A stretch of DNA of 64,000 bases, taken from positions 62,001 through 126,000 of the forward strand of contig NZ_DASRBQ010000022.1 in assembly GCF_035653575.1 (NCBI RefSeq), read 5' to 3'. Both the position numbers and the translations under genes were made by a program. Of the stretch, positions 1-8,800 are shown one piece after another. This stretch comes from Actinocrinis sp035653575. Its GTDB lineage: Bacteria > Actinomycetota > Actinomycetes > Streptomycetales > Catenulisporaceae. The notes beneath the pieces were generated by a model. It ran no database searches. It was not told the origin of the DNA and saw nothing but the letters and a program-made list of their open reading frames with translations. Numbering within the stretch: the first letter of the stretch is position 1; every line of letters starts with the position of its first letter.

Positions 1-404
1 GCGAGATGGGCCAGATGCTTCCCGGCACCCCGCCGCCGGAGTTCGACCTCGATCTCGCCCTCGCCTCGCTGGGCCGGTTCCGCGACCTGAAGGCGACCCG
101 GCTGCTGTTCTCCCACTACGGACCGATCACGGCGGTGGACGAGGCCTTGGACCGCGCCGCGGAGGAGATGCGGCTGTGGGTCTCCATCGTGCGGGACGCC
201 TGGCGTGACTCGGGCGGCGAGTTCGACCTCGACCACGCGGTCGCGATGGTGCGTGACCGGACCCGGGAGCGGTACGCCGATCTGCTGGCACGCCCTGAGG
301 TCGCGGCGAAGTTCGAGGCGCTTTCCTCGGTGGTGGCGAACGTGAGCGGCATCGCGCGGTGGCTGGAGAGCGAAGAGAAGCGGCTGCGTGAGGCAGAGGC
401 CTGA
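1..404 (+). CDS. MBL-fold metallo-hydrolase, C-terminal part (5' end outside window)
   Basis: The reading frame is open from the window edge and ends at a TGA at 402-404, so the start codon lies upstream. The visible 134 residues begin with a segment that fits the end of a metallo-beta-lactamase fold (a strand ending LLFSHYGP, where the last metal-binding His of such enzymes normally sits), followed by a long helical tail rich in Glu, Arg and Ala. A helical tail after the final His is common in MBL hydrolases of the glyoxalase II type, where it contributes to substrate binding. The catalytic HxHxDH motif would be upstream and cannot be checked. Assignment to the fold is reasonable; substrate unknown. 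An internal ATG at position 6 is not a likely real start because the fold would be missing. Confidence 0.6.
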   Translation, partial: EMGQMLPGTPPPEFDLDLALASLGRFRDLKATRLLFSHYGPITAVDEALDRAAEEMRLWVSIVRDAWRDSGGEFDLDHAVAMVRDRTRERYADLLARPEVAAKFEALSSVVANVSGIARWLESEEKRLREAEA

Positions 405-500
405 GGCGGCGCGGCGAGGACGACCGCGGGCGCGTTAAGCGCTTGTCGGGCGGACCCGGATCGGTTATCGTCATACTGACGATAAATGGGAGGGTCTGGC

Positions 501-1133
501 ATGTCGCTGGGGGATCTGGTCGCGCCGCTCAACGTGGTGCTGTTCCACTTCGGGCAGGACGCGGTCACCTGGGCCGAACTGCTCGGCTTCGTGACGGGCG
601 CGGTGGGGGTGTGGCTGACCGTGCGCGCGAACATCTGGAACTTCCCGGTCGGGCTGGCCAACAACCTGTTCTTTCTGGTGCTGTTCTGGGCCGCCCGCCT
701 CTACGCGGACGCGAGCCTGCAGATCGTCTACCTGGCGTTCGGAGTCTTCGGCTGGTGGGAATGGCTGCACGGCGGCACCCGCCGAAGCCGCCGGACCATG
801 GGGAACGCCAAGCCGTGGGCCGTCTGCGCACTGGTGCTCGCCATCGTTCCGGCCACCTGGGCGCTCACCGTGGTGCTGACCCGCGCCAGCGACATCGCGC
901 CCTTCTGGGACGCGCTGACCACGGCGTTGTCGCTGGCGGCCCAATGGCTGCTGAACCTGAAGCAGTTCGAGAACTGGTTCTTCTGGATGGCGGCGGATGT
1001 GATCTACATACCGCTGTACTTCGTCAAGGTGCTGTATCTGACGGGCATCGTCTATCTGATCTTTCTCGGGCTGTGTCTGACCGGCGTGCGGGCCTGGCGG
1101 CGTGAGCTGCGCCTGGGAATGGCGCCGGCGTGA
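501..1133 (+). CDS. pnuC: Nicotinamide riboside/mononucleotide transporter PnuC
   Basis: A 210-residue integral membrane protein of the PnuC family, which moves nicotinamide riboside across the cytoplasmic membrane by facilitated diffusion, driven by phosphorylation inside the cell. The sequence shows about seven hydrophobic segments and the family's aromatic patches: WNFPVGLANNLFF near residue 50, FGWWEW near residue 85 and QFENWFFWMAADV near residue 160. The start at 501 is chosen over an in-frame ATG at 486 because GGGAGG at 488-493 lies 7 bases before it. The stop overlaps the start of the following nadR gene by 4 bases, so uptake and the first phosphorylation step are translated together. 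This linkage supports nicotinamide riboside as the substrate. Confidence 0.93.
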   Translation: MSLGDLVAPLNVVLFHFGQDAVTWAELLGFVTGAVGVWLTVRANIWNFPVGLANNLFFLVLFWAARLYADASLQIVYLAFGVFGWWEWLHGGTRRSRRTMGNAKPWAVCALVLAIVPATWALTVVLTRASDIAPFWDALTTALSLAAQWLLNLKQFENWFFWMAADVIYIPLYFVKVLYLTGIVYLIFLGLCLTGVRAWRRELRLGMAPA

Positions 1134-2251
1134 GCGTCTTTCAGCACGGCCTGGTGATCGGAAAGTTCTATCCGCCGCACGCCGGGCACCACTTCCTGAT
1201 CCGCAGCGCCGCCGAATCGTGCGCCCGGGTGACCGTGGTCGTGATGGCCGCGGACGTAGAGTCGATCCCGCTGGCGGCGCGGATCGAGTGGGTTCGGCGA
1301 GCGCACCACGAGCAGAGCGGCGTGGCTGTGGTCGGGGTGCGCGACAACCTGGCGGTCGACTACGAGAGTGAGACCGCCTGGCGCGGGCACGTCGCGTTGA
1401 TGCGTGAGGCGATCGCGTGTGGACCGCACGGTTCGGCCGGTATCGCAGTCGATGCCGTATTCACCTCAGAACCGTACGGCGCGGAGTTAGCCCGACGGTT
1501 CGACGCCGCTGACGTACGTCTTGACGCGCTAAGGGCAACGCATGCCGTCTCTGGCACGAAGGTGCGCGCTGATCCGGTCGCCGCGTGGGACGCGCTGGAA
1601 CCGCCGGTCCGGGCGTGGTTCGCAAAGCGTGTCGTGGTCGTCGGCGCCGAGTCGACCGGAACGACGACGCTGTCGATGGATCTCGCGCACGCGCTTCGCA
1701 GGCGCGGCGGCCCGCACGCGTTGACCCGCTGGGTTGCCGAGTATGGACGGGAACTGACGGTCCGGAAGCTCGCGGTCGCCCGGGCCCTCGCCGGCCTGCG
1801 CGGGCTGCCCGAGCCGTCCGTGTTCGACTTGGATTGGGACGACGCGGACTTCGAGGCCGTGGCGGCGCGGCAGTGCGCTGATGAGGACTCGGCGGCGCAG
1901 TCCGGCGGGCCGGTGCTCGTCTGCGACACGGACGCGCTGGCGACCACGGTGTGGCAGGAGCGCTACCGCGGTAGATCGACAGAGCCCGTGCGTGCCCTTG
2001 CGCAGGAGATGCCGCCCCGCGCCCTGTACATACTGACCGATCACGCGGACGTCCCGTTTGACGACGACGGTCTGCGCGACGGCGAGCAGTTGCGCCCCTG
2101 GATGACCGACCGGTTCCGTGCAGTGCTGGAGAAGTCGGGCACGCGCTGGATCGAGGTGCGCGGCGACCGTGCCTCGCGGCTGGAGCAGGCGCTGGCGGCG
2201 GTGGACGAAGAGCTGGGCCGGGGATGGGAGCTAGCGGCGCCGCTGGGGTGA
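1130..2251 (+). CDS. nadR: NadR-type NMN adenylyltransferase / ribosylnicotinamide kinase
   Basis: A 373-residue bifunctional enzyme of NAD salvage. Residues 6-165 form a nucleotidyltransferase domain with GKFYPPHAGHH (the HxGH motif, 17-20) and a second motif SGTKVRADP near 140, as in NMN adenylyltransferases. Residues 168-370 form a P-loop kinase domain like the ribosylnicotinamide kinase half of NadR. There is no N-terminal helix-turn-helix, so unlike the enteric protein it should not be a repressor. The Walker A loop at 172-180 reads GAESTGTTT: the lysine usually found before the Ser/Thr is replaced by Thr, which could weaken or alter kinase activity, though the rest of the domain is well kept. 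GTG start, overlapping pnuC by 4 bases. The last 21 bases overlap the convergent MFS gene. Confidence 0.88.
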   Translation: MSVFQHGLVIGKFYPPHAGHHFLIRSAAESCARVTVVVMAADVESIPLAARIEWVRRAHHEQSGVAVVGVRDNLAVDYESETAWRGHVALMREAIACGPHGSAGIAVDAVFTSEPYGAELARRFDAADVRLDALRATHAVSGTKVRADPVAAWDALEPPVRAWFAKRVVVVGAESTGTTTLSMDLAHALRRRGGPHALTRWVAEYGRELTVRKLAVARALAGLRGLPEPSVFDLDWDDADFEAVAARQCADEDSAAQSGGPVLVCDTDALATTVWQERYRGRSTEPVRALAQEMPPRALYILTDHADVPFDDDGLRDGEQLRPWMTDRFRAVLEKSGTRWIEVRGDRASRLEQALAAVDEELGRGWELAAPLG

Positions 2252-3487
2252 AAGGAACAGCGCCAGCGCGAGCGCGACGAACCCTCCGCCGACCGCGGAC
2301 ACGCCACCCCAACCGCCATAGCGATACGCCTCGGTCCCGGCCGCCGAGCCCAGCGCGCCGAGCACGAAGTACGTCGTCATATAAACCGATGCGATTCGGG
2401 CCCGTGCGCCGTTGGAGAGGTTGTAGACCACGCTCAGGTTGAGCAGGTTCGCGCCCTGCACGGCAGCGTCCATCAACAACACGCCGACGAGCAGCCACGC
2501 GAGATTCGTGCGGCCGAGCGCTATCGCGCCGAACGAGGCGAGGCCGAGGACCAGCAGCGAGACGGTGGTCGCGCGTTCGTGACCGCGGTCCGCCGCGTGC
2601 CCGGTCAGCTTCGCGGCGAGCGCTCCGGCCCCGCCGACCAGCGCGAACAGCCCGATCCCGGCCTGGTTGTAGTGAAAGGGCGAGCCGGCGAGCAGGAACG
2701 AGACGGTCGCCCAGAACAGGCCGAAGGCCGCGAACATCAAGCCGCCCATGACGGAGCGCCGGCGCAGGACGGGTTCGCTGCGAGCCAGTCGGGCGGTCGC
2801 GCGCAGCTGCTCGCGATAACTGATCGCGACCTCGGGACCGGCCGCTTCCATGGCCCGCAGGAGAATCGCCGACAGCAGCAACATCAGCACACCGGCCGCG
2901 GCGAACACCGTGCGCCAGCCGAAAGCCTGCCCGATCAACCCCGCGACCGTCCGGGAAAGCAGAATGCCGATAAGCAGGCCGCTGAGAACTGTTCCGGTGA
3001 CGCGACCACGCTCGTGATCGCCGGCGATGGTCGCGGCGTAAGGCAGCAAGATCTGCACAACGCACGCTGCGATACCGACGGCCGCGCTCGCGGCAAGCAG
3101 GAGCGCGAGGTTAGGCGCGGCAGCGGCCGCAGCGAGAGCGGCGGCCTCGATCACCAGCAGCCCGCAGACCAGCCGCCGTCGATTGGTGATGTCGCCGAGC
3201 GGCACGATCAGCAGCAGCGCGACGCCGTACCCGAGCTGATTCGCGGTAACGAGTCCACCCGTCGCCGCCTGAGACGCGGAGAACGACTTGGCGATCTCAG
3301 GCAGCAATGGCTGGCAGTAGTACAGATTCGCGACGGTAAGGGCACACGCGAACGCGAGGAGGAAGACGATCCGGCGCGGGGCGCTACGCGAGACGTCAGC
3401 GTTCGGCGCGTGCGCTGCTGAGTGTTGCCGTGCGGAGGCCGGCGCCGGTGCGGAGGCCGAAACGGCAGTGGACGGTGGAATGGGCAT
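2231..3487 (-). CDS. MFS efflux transporter
   Basis: A 418-residue major facilitator with about 12 hydrophobic segments. After a 45-residue polar, Ala/Pro-rich leader, the first helix carries NLYYCQPLLPEIAKSF, a signature of the drug/sugar MFS subgroup in which loop 2-3 reads PLGDITNRRR (motif A variant). The start at 3487 gives the shortest protein that keeps all helices; an upstream in-frame GTG/ATG at 3520 would place the start inside the operator. It is divergent from a TetR-family regulator, and a perfect inverted repeat at 3511-3534 lies 24 bases upstream of the start codon, so transcription is very likely repressed by that regulator and induced by a ligand, as for many actinomycete exporters. 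Substrate cannot be told from sequence. Confidence 0.85.
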   Translation of the reverse strand: MPIPPSTAVSASAPAPASARQHSAAHAPNADVSRSAPRRIVFLLAFACALTVANLYYCQPLLPEIAKSFSASQAATGGLVTANQLGYGVALLLIVPLGDITNRRRLVCGLLVIEAAALAAAAAAPNLALLLAASAAVGIAACVVQILLPYAATIAGDHERGRVTGTVLSGLLIGILLSRTVAGLIGQAFGWRTVFAAAGVLMLLLSAILLRAMEAAGPEVAISYREQLRATARLARSEPVLRRRSVMGGLMFAAFGLFWATVSFLLAGSPFHYNQAGIGLFALVGGAGALAAKLTGHAADRGHERATTVSLLVLGLASFGAIALGRTNLAWLLVGVLLMDAAVQGANLLNLSVVYNLSNGARARIASVYMTTYFVLGALGSAAGTEAYRYGGWGGVSAVGGGFVALALALFLSPQRRR

Positions 3488-3510
3488 GGCGTTCCCCCTC
3501 GGAGCGCAAA

Positions 3511-3534
3511 TTCCAACCAACTTTTTGGTTGGAA
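3511..3534. promoter_or_regulatory. Candidate TetR operator in the MFS/tetR divergent promoter
   Basis: A perfect 10-bp inverted repeat, TTCCAACCAA and TTGGTTGGAA, separated by CTTT. A weaker copy of the half-sites (CAAC-N6-GTTG) lies at 3564-3577 and overlaps TTGACA (minus strand, complement of 3561-3566), a good -35 for the MFS gene. A repressor bound here would cover the start of MFS transcription. Confidence 0.7.
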
Positions 3535-3659
3535 TCAGTCTGTCCCGCCCGGCGCGGCCATGTCAACCGAACAGTTGGAAATCGGGGAGGGAAGCGCGAT
3601 ACTCGTACGGACGCGCGAGTCGGCCGCGCGTGATCGCTGGCGAGCTGTGGAGGCGCGAG

Positions 3660-4310
3660 GTGGGATACGACCCGGAGGGCACCCGTGCCCGCATCCTGCG
3701 CGCCGCGGTCGAAGAGTTCGCCGAGCGCGGCAGCGCCGGCGCCCGCGTGGACCGGATTGCGGCCAAGGCCGGCGCGAACAAGGAGTCGATCTACCGCTAC
3801 TTCGGCTCGAAGCAGGAGCTGCTGCGCCGGGTGCTCGACGAATACCTCAACGCCCACGGCGACGAGATCGGCCCCGACCCGGACGACCCGATCGGCTATC
3901 CGGCCAGCCTGATCCGCCAGCACGGCCCCAACCCGGCGCTGGTGCGGCTGGTCGCCTGGGAGGGTCTGGAGACCCAGGGCCCGGTCGACGAGCGCTCGGT
4001 GCAGGAGCGGCAGAAGCACTACGATCGCAAGATCGCAGTGATCGAGGACGCGCAGCGCGCCGGGATCATCGATCCGCAGCTTGACCCCAGGCACCTGCTG
4101 CTCACCTTCCTGGCGATGGCCGACTGGGTGTTCGTCAGCCCTCAGCACGCGCGGCTGATCTTCGGCCGCGACCCGGACGAGGAGCTGCTGGAAGAGCACG
4201 CGCGGTTCCTCGAAGAGGTCGCCCGGCGCATCGCCCGCAAGGACGGCGGCCGGAGCGGTGATGACGGAGGAGACGGGGACGATGGTGACGCGGCCCGCCG
4301 GGATCGCTAG
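3660..4310 (+). CDS. TetR/AcrR family transcriptional regulator
   Basis: A 216-residue regulator. Residues 4-55 are a TetR DNA-binding domain: GTRARILRAAVEEFAERG, then the recognition region VDRIAAKAGANKESIYRYFGSKQELL. The remainder is a helical ligand-binding and dimerisation domain. The GTG at 3660 is chosen because GGAGG at 3649-3653 lies 6 bases before it; open frame continues upstream but runs through the operator and is unlikely to be translated. The last 25 residues are acidic and low complexity (DDGGDGDDGD). Divergence from the MFS exporter with an intervening palindrome suggests that it represses the exporter and possibly itself. Fifty-two bases downstream the GH18-like gene begins in the same direction and may be co-transcribed. 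Confidence 0.85.
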   Translation: MGYDPEGTRARILRAAVEEFAERGSAGARVDRIAAKAGANKESIYRYFGSKQELLRRVLDEYLNAHGDEIGPDPDDPIGYPASLIRQHGPNPALVRLVAWEGLETQGPVDERSVQERQKHYDRKIAVIEDAQRAGIIDPQLDPRHLLLTFLAMADWVFVSPQHARLIFGRDPDEELLEEHARFLEEVARRIARKDGGRSGDDGGDGDDGDAARRDR

Positions 4311-4362
4311 CCGGCGGTAACGGGCGGTTGCCGAAGCGCCGCCTGAAGGGGACGGGGGAGAC

Positions 4363-5364
4363 GTGTCGCGGGTGGTCGTCGGCAAGATCATCGCACTTGC
4401 CGCAGTGGTAAGTGTGCTGTTCGGCGGCCGCTGGATCGCCTTCTCGGTGCAGGCTCTCGGAGCGGTCAGCCCTGCCGCGCACACCACCGGCAACGACGCG
4501 CTCTGGCTCGGGCACGCCTGGGTCGATGGACGCCGCGGCCCACAGGACATCTCGGCGCTCGCCGAGCAGTTGCGCGGTACGGGAATCAAAGACCTGTTCG
4601 TCCACGTCGGACCGCTGAATCAGGACGGATCGCTGGATCCGGCCCTGCGGCCGCAGGCGAGGTGGTTCGTCGATGCCGCGCATCGCGCGCTTCCTGGAGT
4701 GCGAGTGCTGGCATGGATCGGTGACATCGTCAGACCACGAACCGGTGGCCTCGACTTGGAAGATGGCCGTACCAGGCAGCGCATCCTCGCCGCGGACGCT
4801 TCGGTACTCAGTGACGGCTTCGACGGCGTGCACTACGACTTCGAACCGGTAGGTGACGCGGATCCCGGCTACCTCGCGCTGCTCGACACTACGCACGCCC
4901 TGGTGCGTAACGCCGGGCGGATGCTCTCGATCTCCGCGGAACAAGTTGAACCGGTACCGGGCGGCCGATGGGCGCTAGAAAGCGTGGTCGGACATGGGAA
5001 CTGGTGGTCGAGCGGGTACTTGCACCAAGTAGCCTCGCGCGTTGATCAGGTCGCGATCATGTCGTACGACTCCGTGCTGTGGACCGCCAGCTCGTACAGC
5101 GGCTTCGTGCGCGATGAGATGCGTATCGCACTCGGCGCCGTGCCAGACAATGTCGCCCTACTGATGGGTGTGCCTGCGTACGAGGGACACTCCCTTGTGC
5201 ACGATTCGGCGGCTGAGACCACCGCAGCCGGGATACGCGGAGTCCGGCTGGCGCTACCGCACGGAACACCGACGGACCGCGCGGTCGGGATCGCGCTGTA
5301 CATCGACTTCGGCGCGACCCGGGCCGACTGGGCGGCCTACCGGTCTGATTGGGTGGATCCGTAG
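4363..5364 (+). CDS. GH18-like glycoside hydrolase, membrane-anchored or secreted
   Basis: A 333-residue protein starting at a GTG preceded by GGGGGAG. Residues 5-33 form one hydrophobic segment without a lipobox, so the protein is either secreted or held by an N-terminal anchor. The rest looks like a TIM barrel related to glycoside hydrolase family 18: strands at LFVHVG and VRVLAWIG, the motif GFDGVHYDFEPV near residue 158 (the position of the family's DxxDxDxE, here with a reduced DGVHYDFE), a following strand with LSISAEQ, and VAIMSYDS near 230, as in the later conserved strand of the family. The terminal Glu of the motif is kept, so catalysis is possible. Substrate unknown. The nearest family members are poorly characterised actinobacterial proteins. 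Confidence 0.6.
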   Translation: MSRVVVGKIIALAAVVSVLFGGRWIAFSVQALGAVSPAAHTTGNDALWLGHAWVDGRRGPQDISALAEQLRGTGIKDLFVHVGPLNQDGSLDPALRPQARWFVDAAHRALPGVRVLAWIGDIVRPRTGGLDLEDGRTRQRILAADASVLSDGFDGVHYDFEPVGDADPGYLALLDTTHALVRNAGRMLSISAEQVEPVPGGRWALESVVGHGNWWSSGYLHQVASRVDQVAIMSYDSVLWTASSYSGFVRDEMRIALGAVPDNVALLMGVPAYEGHSLVHDSAAETTAAGIRGVRLALPHGTPTDRAVGIALYIDFGATRADWAAYRSDWVDP

Positions 5365-5405
5365 GCGTTGCAATGGCTGCCGAAGATTAAGGGAAGGACG
5401 CACGC

Positions 5406-5726
5406 ATGCTGGTCGCGTTTTCCGTCACGCCGCTCGGCGTCGGGGAAGAGGTCGGTGCGTATGTCACCGAAGCGGTGCGCGTAGTGCGCGAGTCGGGCCT
5501 GCCCAACCGCACAGACGCGATGTTCACGACGATCGAGGGCGAGTGGGACGAGGTGCTCGACGTCGTCAAGCGCGCGTACGAGGCCGTGCAGCAGAGCGCC
5601 CAGCGCGACGGCGCGGCCGGTCGGATCAGCCTCGTACTGAAGGCGGACATCCGGCCCGGCGTGACCGGCGCGCTGGAGGCGAAAGTGGCCACGGTCGAGC
5701 GGTACCTGGCGGAAGCGCAGGCGTAA
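5406..5726 (+). CDS. MTH1187/YkoF-type thiamine-binding protein
   Basis: A 106-residue cytoplasmic protein of the MTH1187 (former DUF77) family, small ferredoxin-like domains that bind thiamine or its hydroxymethylpyrimidine part. The typical opening LVAFSVTPLG, the VRESGLPNRTDAMFTTIEG core and the late helix EVLDVVKRAYEAV are all present at full family length. ATG start with GGGAAGG 8 bases upstream. There is no thiamine gene next to it, so the biological role is inferred from the family only; some members support thiamine transport, others are orphan. Confidence 0.85.
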   Translation: MLVAFSVTPLGVGEEVGAYVTEAVRVVRESGLPNRTDAMFTTIEGEWDEVLDVVKRAYEAVQQSAQRDGAAGRISLVLKADIRPGVTGALEAKVATVERYLAEAQA

Positions 5727-5813
5727 CCGACTCGACGACCCGGGCTCAAGCGCACTGCGATAAGCTGGGACTTTGCACTCATCCTGGCGCCGTCCTAAGG
5801 AGCGAGCCGCGTC

Positions 5814-8800
5814 GTGTACGTCCTGCACGCCCTGTTCACCGAAGCGGGCTGCTGGGAGCTTTGGGCTGAGGACTCGAGCCGGCCGCTAACGCTGCCGGTC
5901 GAGCCGACGGGCCGCGAAACTGCGGCCGGGCGCGGCGGCGCGGCCCGCCGTAGTGGCGCAGGCATGGCGCAGCGGCATCCCTTCGCGGCCGACCCGGCGG
6001 TCCTCGCCGACCTGCTGCGGGCGGCGGGCGACGAAGTGGCGGCGACGGTACGGCGGGCTGACCCGCGCGGCAGCGTGCCGCTTGCGCTGCCGTCGTCCCG
6101 CTCCGGCCCGCGGCCATCGACCGGCTTCGCGCGGTTCGTGCGCGATCAAGGTGCGCTCGGTGCAGACGGAAGTGGTAGCGGTAGCGGCGACGACGGCAGC
6201 GACGAGGGCGAGAAGGCCGAACTGCGCGCCTGGATCGTCCCCACGCTGGCCCTCGGCCCGCGTGACGGAGCCGCCCTGCTCGCGGTCCTCGACGGCGAAC
6301 GCCTCGCGACCTACGACGCGGAGGGCGCCGAGACCGACATCCCACTCGCCGACACGGTGCGGTACGCCACCGCGGTCGCACAGTTCGCCGATGCCCTGGT
6401 ACGGCGCGGCGAGATCCTTCCCGATCTGCAAGTCGATGAGGAGAACGGCGACCACCACGCGGTTTGGCGCCCGACGTACGCCCTGGAGAGTGCAGCGCAT
6501 CGCAAGGCTCTGCTTGACGCGATGCCGCCGGTCTTCCGCGCCCAACTGCTCGACGCGGAGCTCACCGGACGACCGGCTACTGACGTACTCGACGGCGCTG
6601 TTAGCGCACTCGTCGACGCGTACGTCATTGCGGCGTTAACAGGCCCACACGGCTTACACGGAGAGTCGCTCGCCCCGCCGCGTCCGCCCAACAGCCTGAG
6701 CGTCAAAACGCCCATCGAAGAGCTCTGGCTCGACGCGCTGACCTCCGCCTCCAGCAACCTGCTCGACCCGGAACGGCTGGACCTCACGGCGGCCGAAGCA
6801 TTGATGGCAGCCCTCGACGAATGGCGCACCACGCACGGCGCTACCGCAGGTCCGGTGCGTACCTGCTTCCGCCTGCTCGCGCCGGAGGAGGGCGCGAGCA
6901 CCTACGGAGGCGACCGCGCCGACGGCGATCGCGGCGAGGCGTGGACCGTGGAACTGCTCTTGCAGTCCATCGAGGACCCCTCGCTGCTCGCCACCGCCCA
7001 CGAGGTCTGGCACCGCTCCGGCGCGGCCCGGCTGCTGCGCGCGGCCGGCGCCGACCCGCGCCGCGACCTGCTCGCCGGCCTCAGCCGTGCCGCTCGCGTC
7101 TTCCCCGCCCTCGCCTACGCACTGCGCGAGGCGTCCCCGACGCACGTGCGCCTGGACGCCGATGGCGCGCACGGCTTCCTCACCCGCATCGCCCCCGCCC
7201 TCACCGGCAACGGATTCGGCGTGCTGCTGCCCTCGTGGTGGTCCTCGACCGGGCGCGCCGAACTCGGTTTCACGCTCGCGGCCGCCCCCAAGGCCGAGCA
7301 CGCCGAGCAGGCGCCGAAGTCAAAGTCGGAGCAGCAGTCGGAGCAGCCGGGCCGAATCGCCCGCCGCTCCGGCTTCGGCCTCGGCGACCTGGTCGACTAC
7401 GAGTGGCGCGCCTCGCTCGGCGGCCAGACGCTCACCGAGGCGGAGTTCCAGGCGCTCGCCGACGCCAAGAGCAACCTGGTGCAGTTCCGCGGCCGCTGGG
7501 TCGAGGTGGACCGCGACAAGCTGGCCGCCGGGCTCAAGGCGCTCGGCTCGCGGCGCGGCGGCGCGATGCGCGTACGGGACTTCCTTCGCACCGCCGTCTT
7601 CGGCCTCGACGACGACGGACTGCCGCTCGAAGCGGTCGAGGCGCGCGGCTGGCTCGGCGACCTGCTCTCCGGCGCCGCCGAGCAGCGCTGCACGGCGGCA
7701 GTCGCGCCGCCCGGCCTGCACGGCACGCTGCGTCCTTACCAGGAGCGCGGCGTCGGCTGGCTCTCGTTCATGGACCGGTTCGGGCTCGGCGCGGTGCTCG
7801 CGGACTCGATGGGCCTCGGCAAGACCGTCCAGGTGCTGACGCTGCTCGAACTCGAACGCGAGTCCGGCAGCGCCCAAGGCCGGCCCACGCTGCTGATCTG
7901 CCCGATGTCGCTGGTGGCGAACTGGCAGCGGGAAGCCGCACGGTTCACCCCGGGCCTGGAGGTCCACGTGCACCACGGTGCCGAGCGGCTGTCCGGCGAG
8001 CAGTTCCGCGCGGCCGTCGCCGACGCGCACCTGGTGATCACCACCTACGGCCTGGCGCTGCGCGACCGCGAGGAACTCGCGGCGGTGGACTGGCACCGGG
8101 TCGTCATCGACGAGGCGCAGGCCATCAAGAACGCCGGGACCAAGCAGGCCAGGGCGGTGCGCGCGATCGCCGCCCCGCACCGCATCGCGCTGACCGGCAC
8201 CCCGGTGGAGAACCGGCTCGCCGACCTGTGGTCGATCCTCGAGTTCGCCAACCCGGGCCTGCTCGGCAGCGCCGAGTCCTTCAAGGAGCGCTTCGCCCGG
8301 CCGATCGAGCGGGACGGCGACGAGCGCGCGGCCGAGCGGCTGCGCCGGGCCACCGGGGCGTTCGTGCTGCGCCGGGAGAAGACCGATCCGGCGATCATCA
8401 GCGACCTGCCGGAGAAGGTCGAGATGAAGGTGGTCTGCAACCTGACCAAGGAGCAGGCCTCGCTGTATCAGGCCACGGTCGACGAGATGCTGCGCGAGGT
8501 GGCCGAGGCCGAGGGGGTGGCCCGCCGCGGCCTGGTGCTCGCGCTGCTGACCCGGCTCAAGCAGATCTGCAACCACCCGGCGCACTTCCTCAAGGACGGC
8601 TCGCGGCTGCCGAGCCGCTCCGGCAAGCTGGCCCGCGTCGAAGAGCTCTGCGACGAGGTGCTCGCGGCGGGGGAGAAGGCCCTGCTGTTCACCCAGTACG
8701 CCGAGTTCGGCGGGATGCTGCGCGCGCACCTGGCCGAGCGCTTCGGCCGCGAGGTGGCCTTCCTGCACGGCGGCGTGCCCAGGCGGGCGCGCGACGAGCT

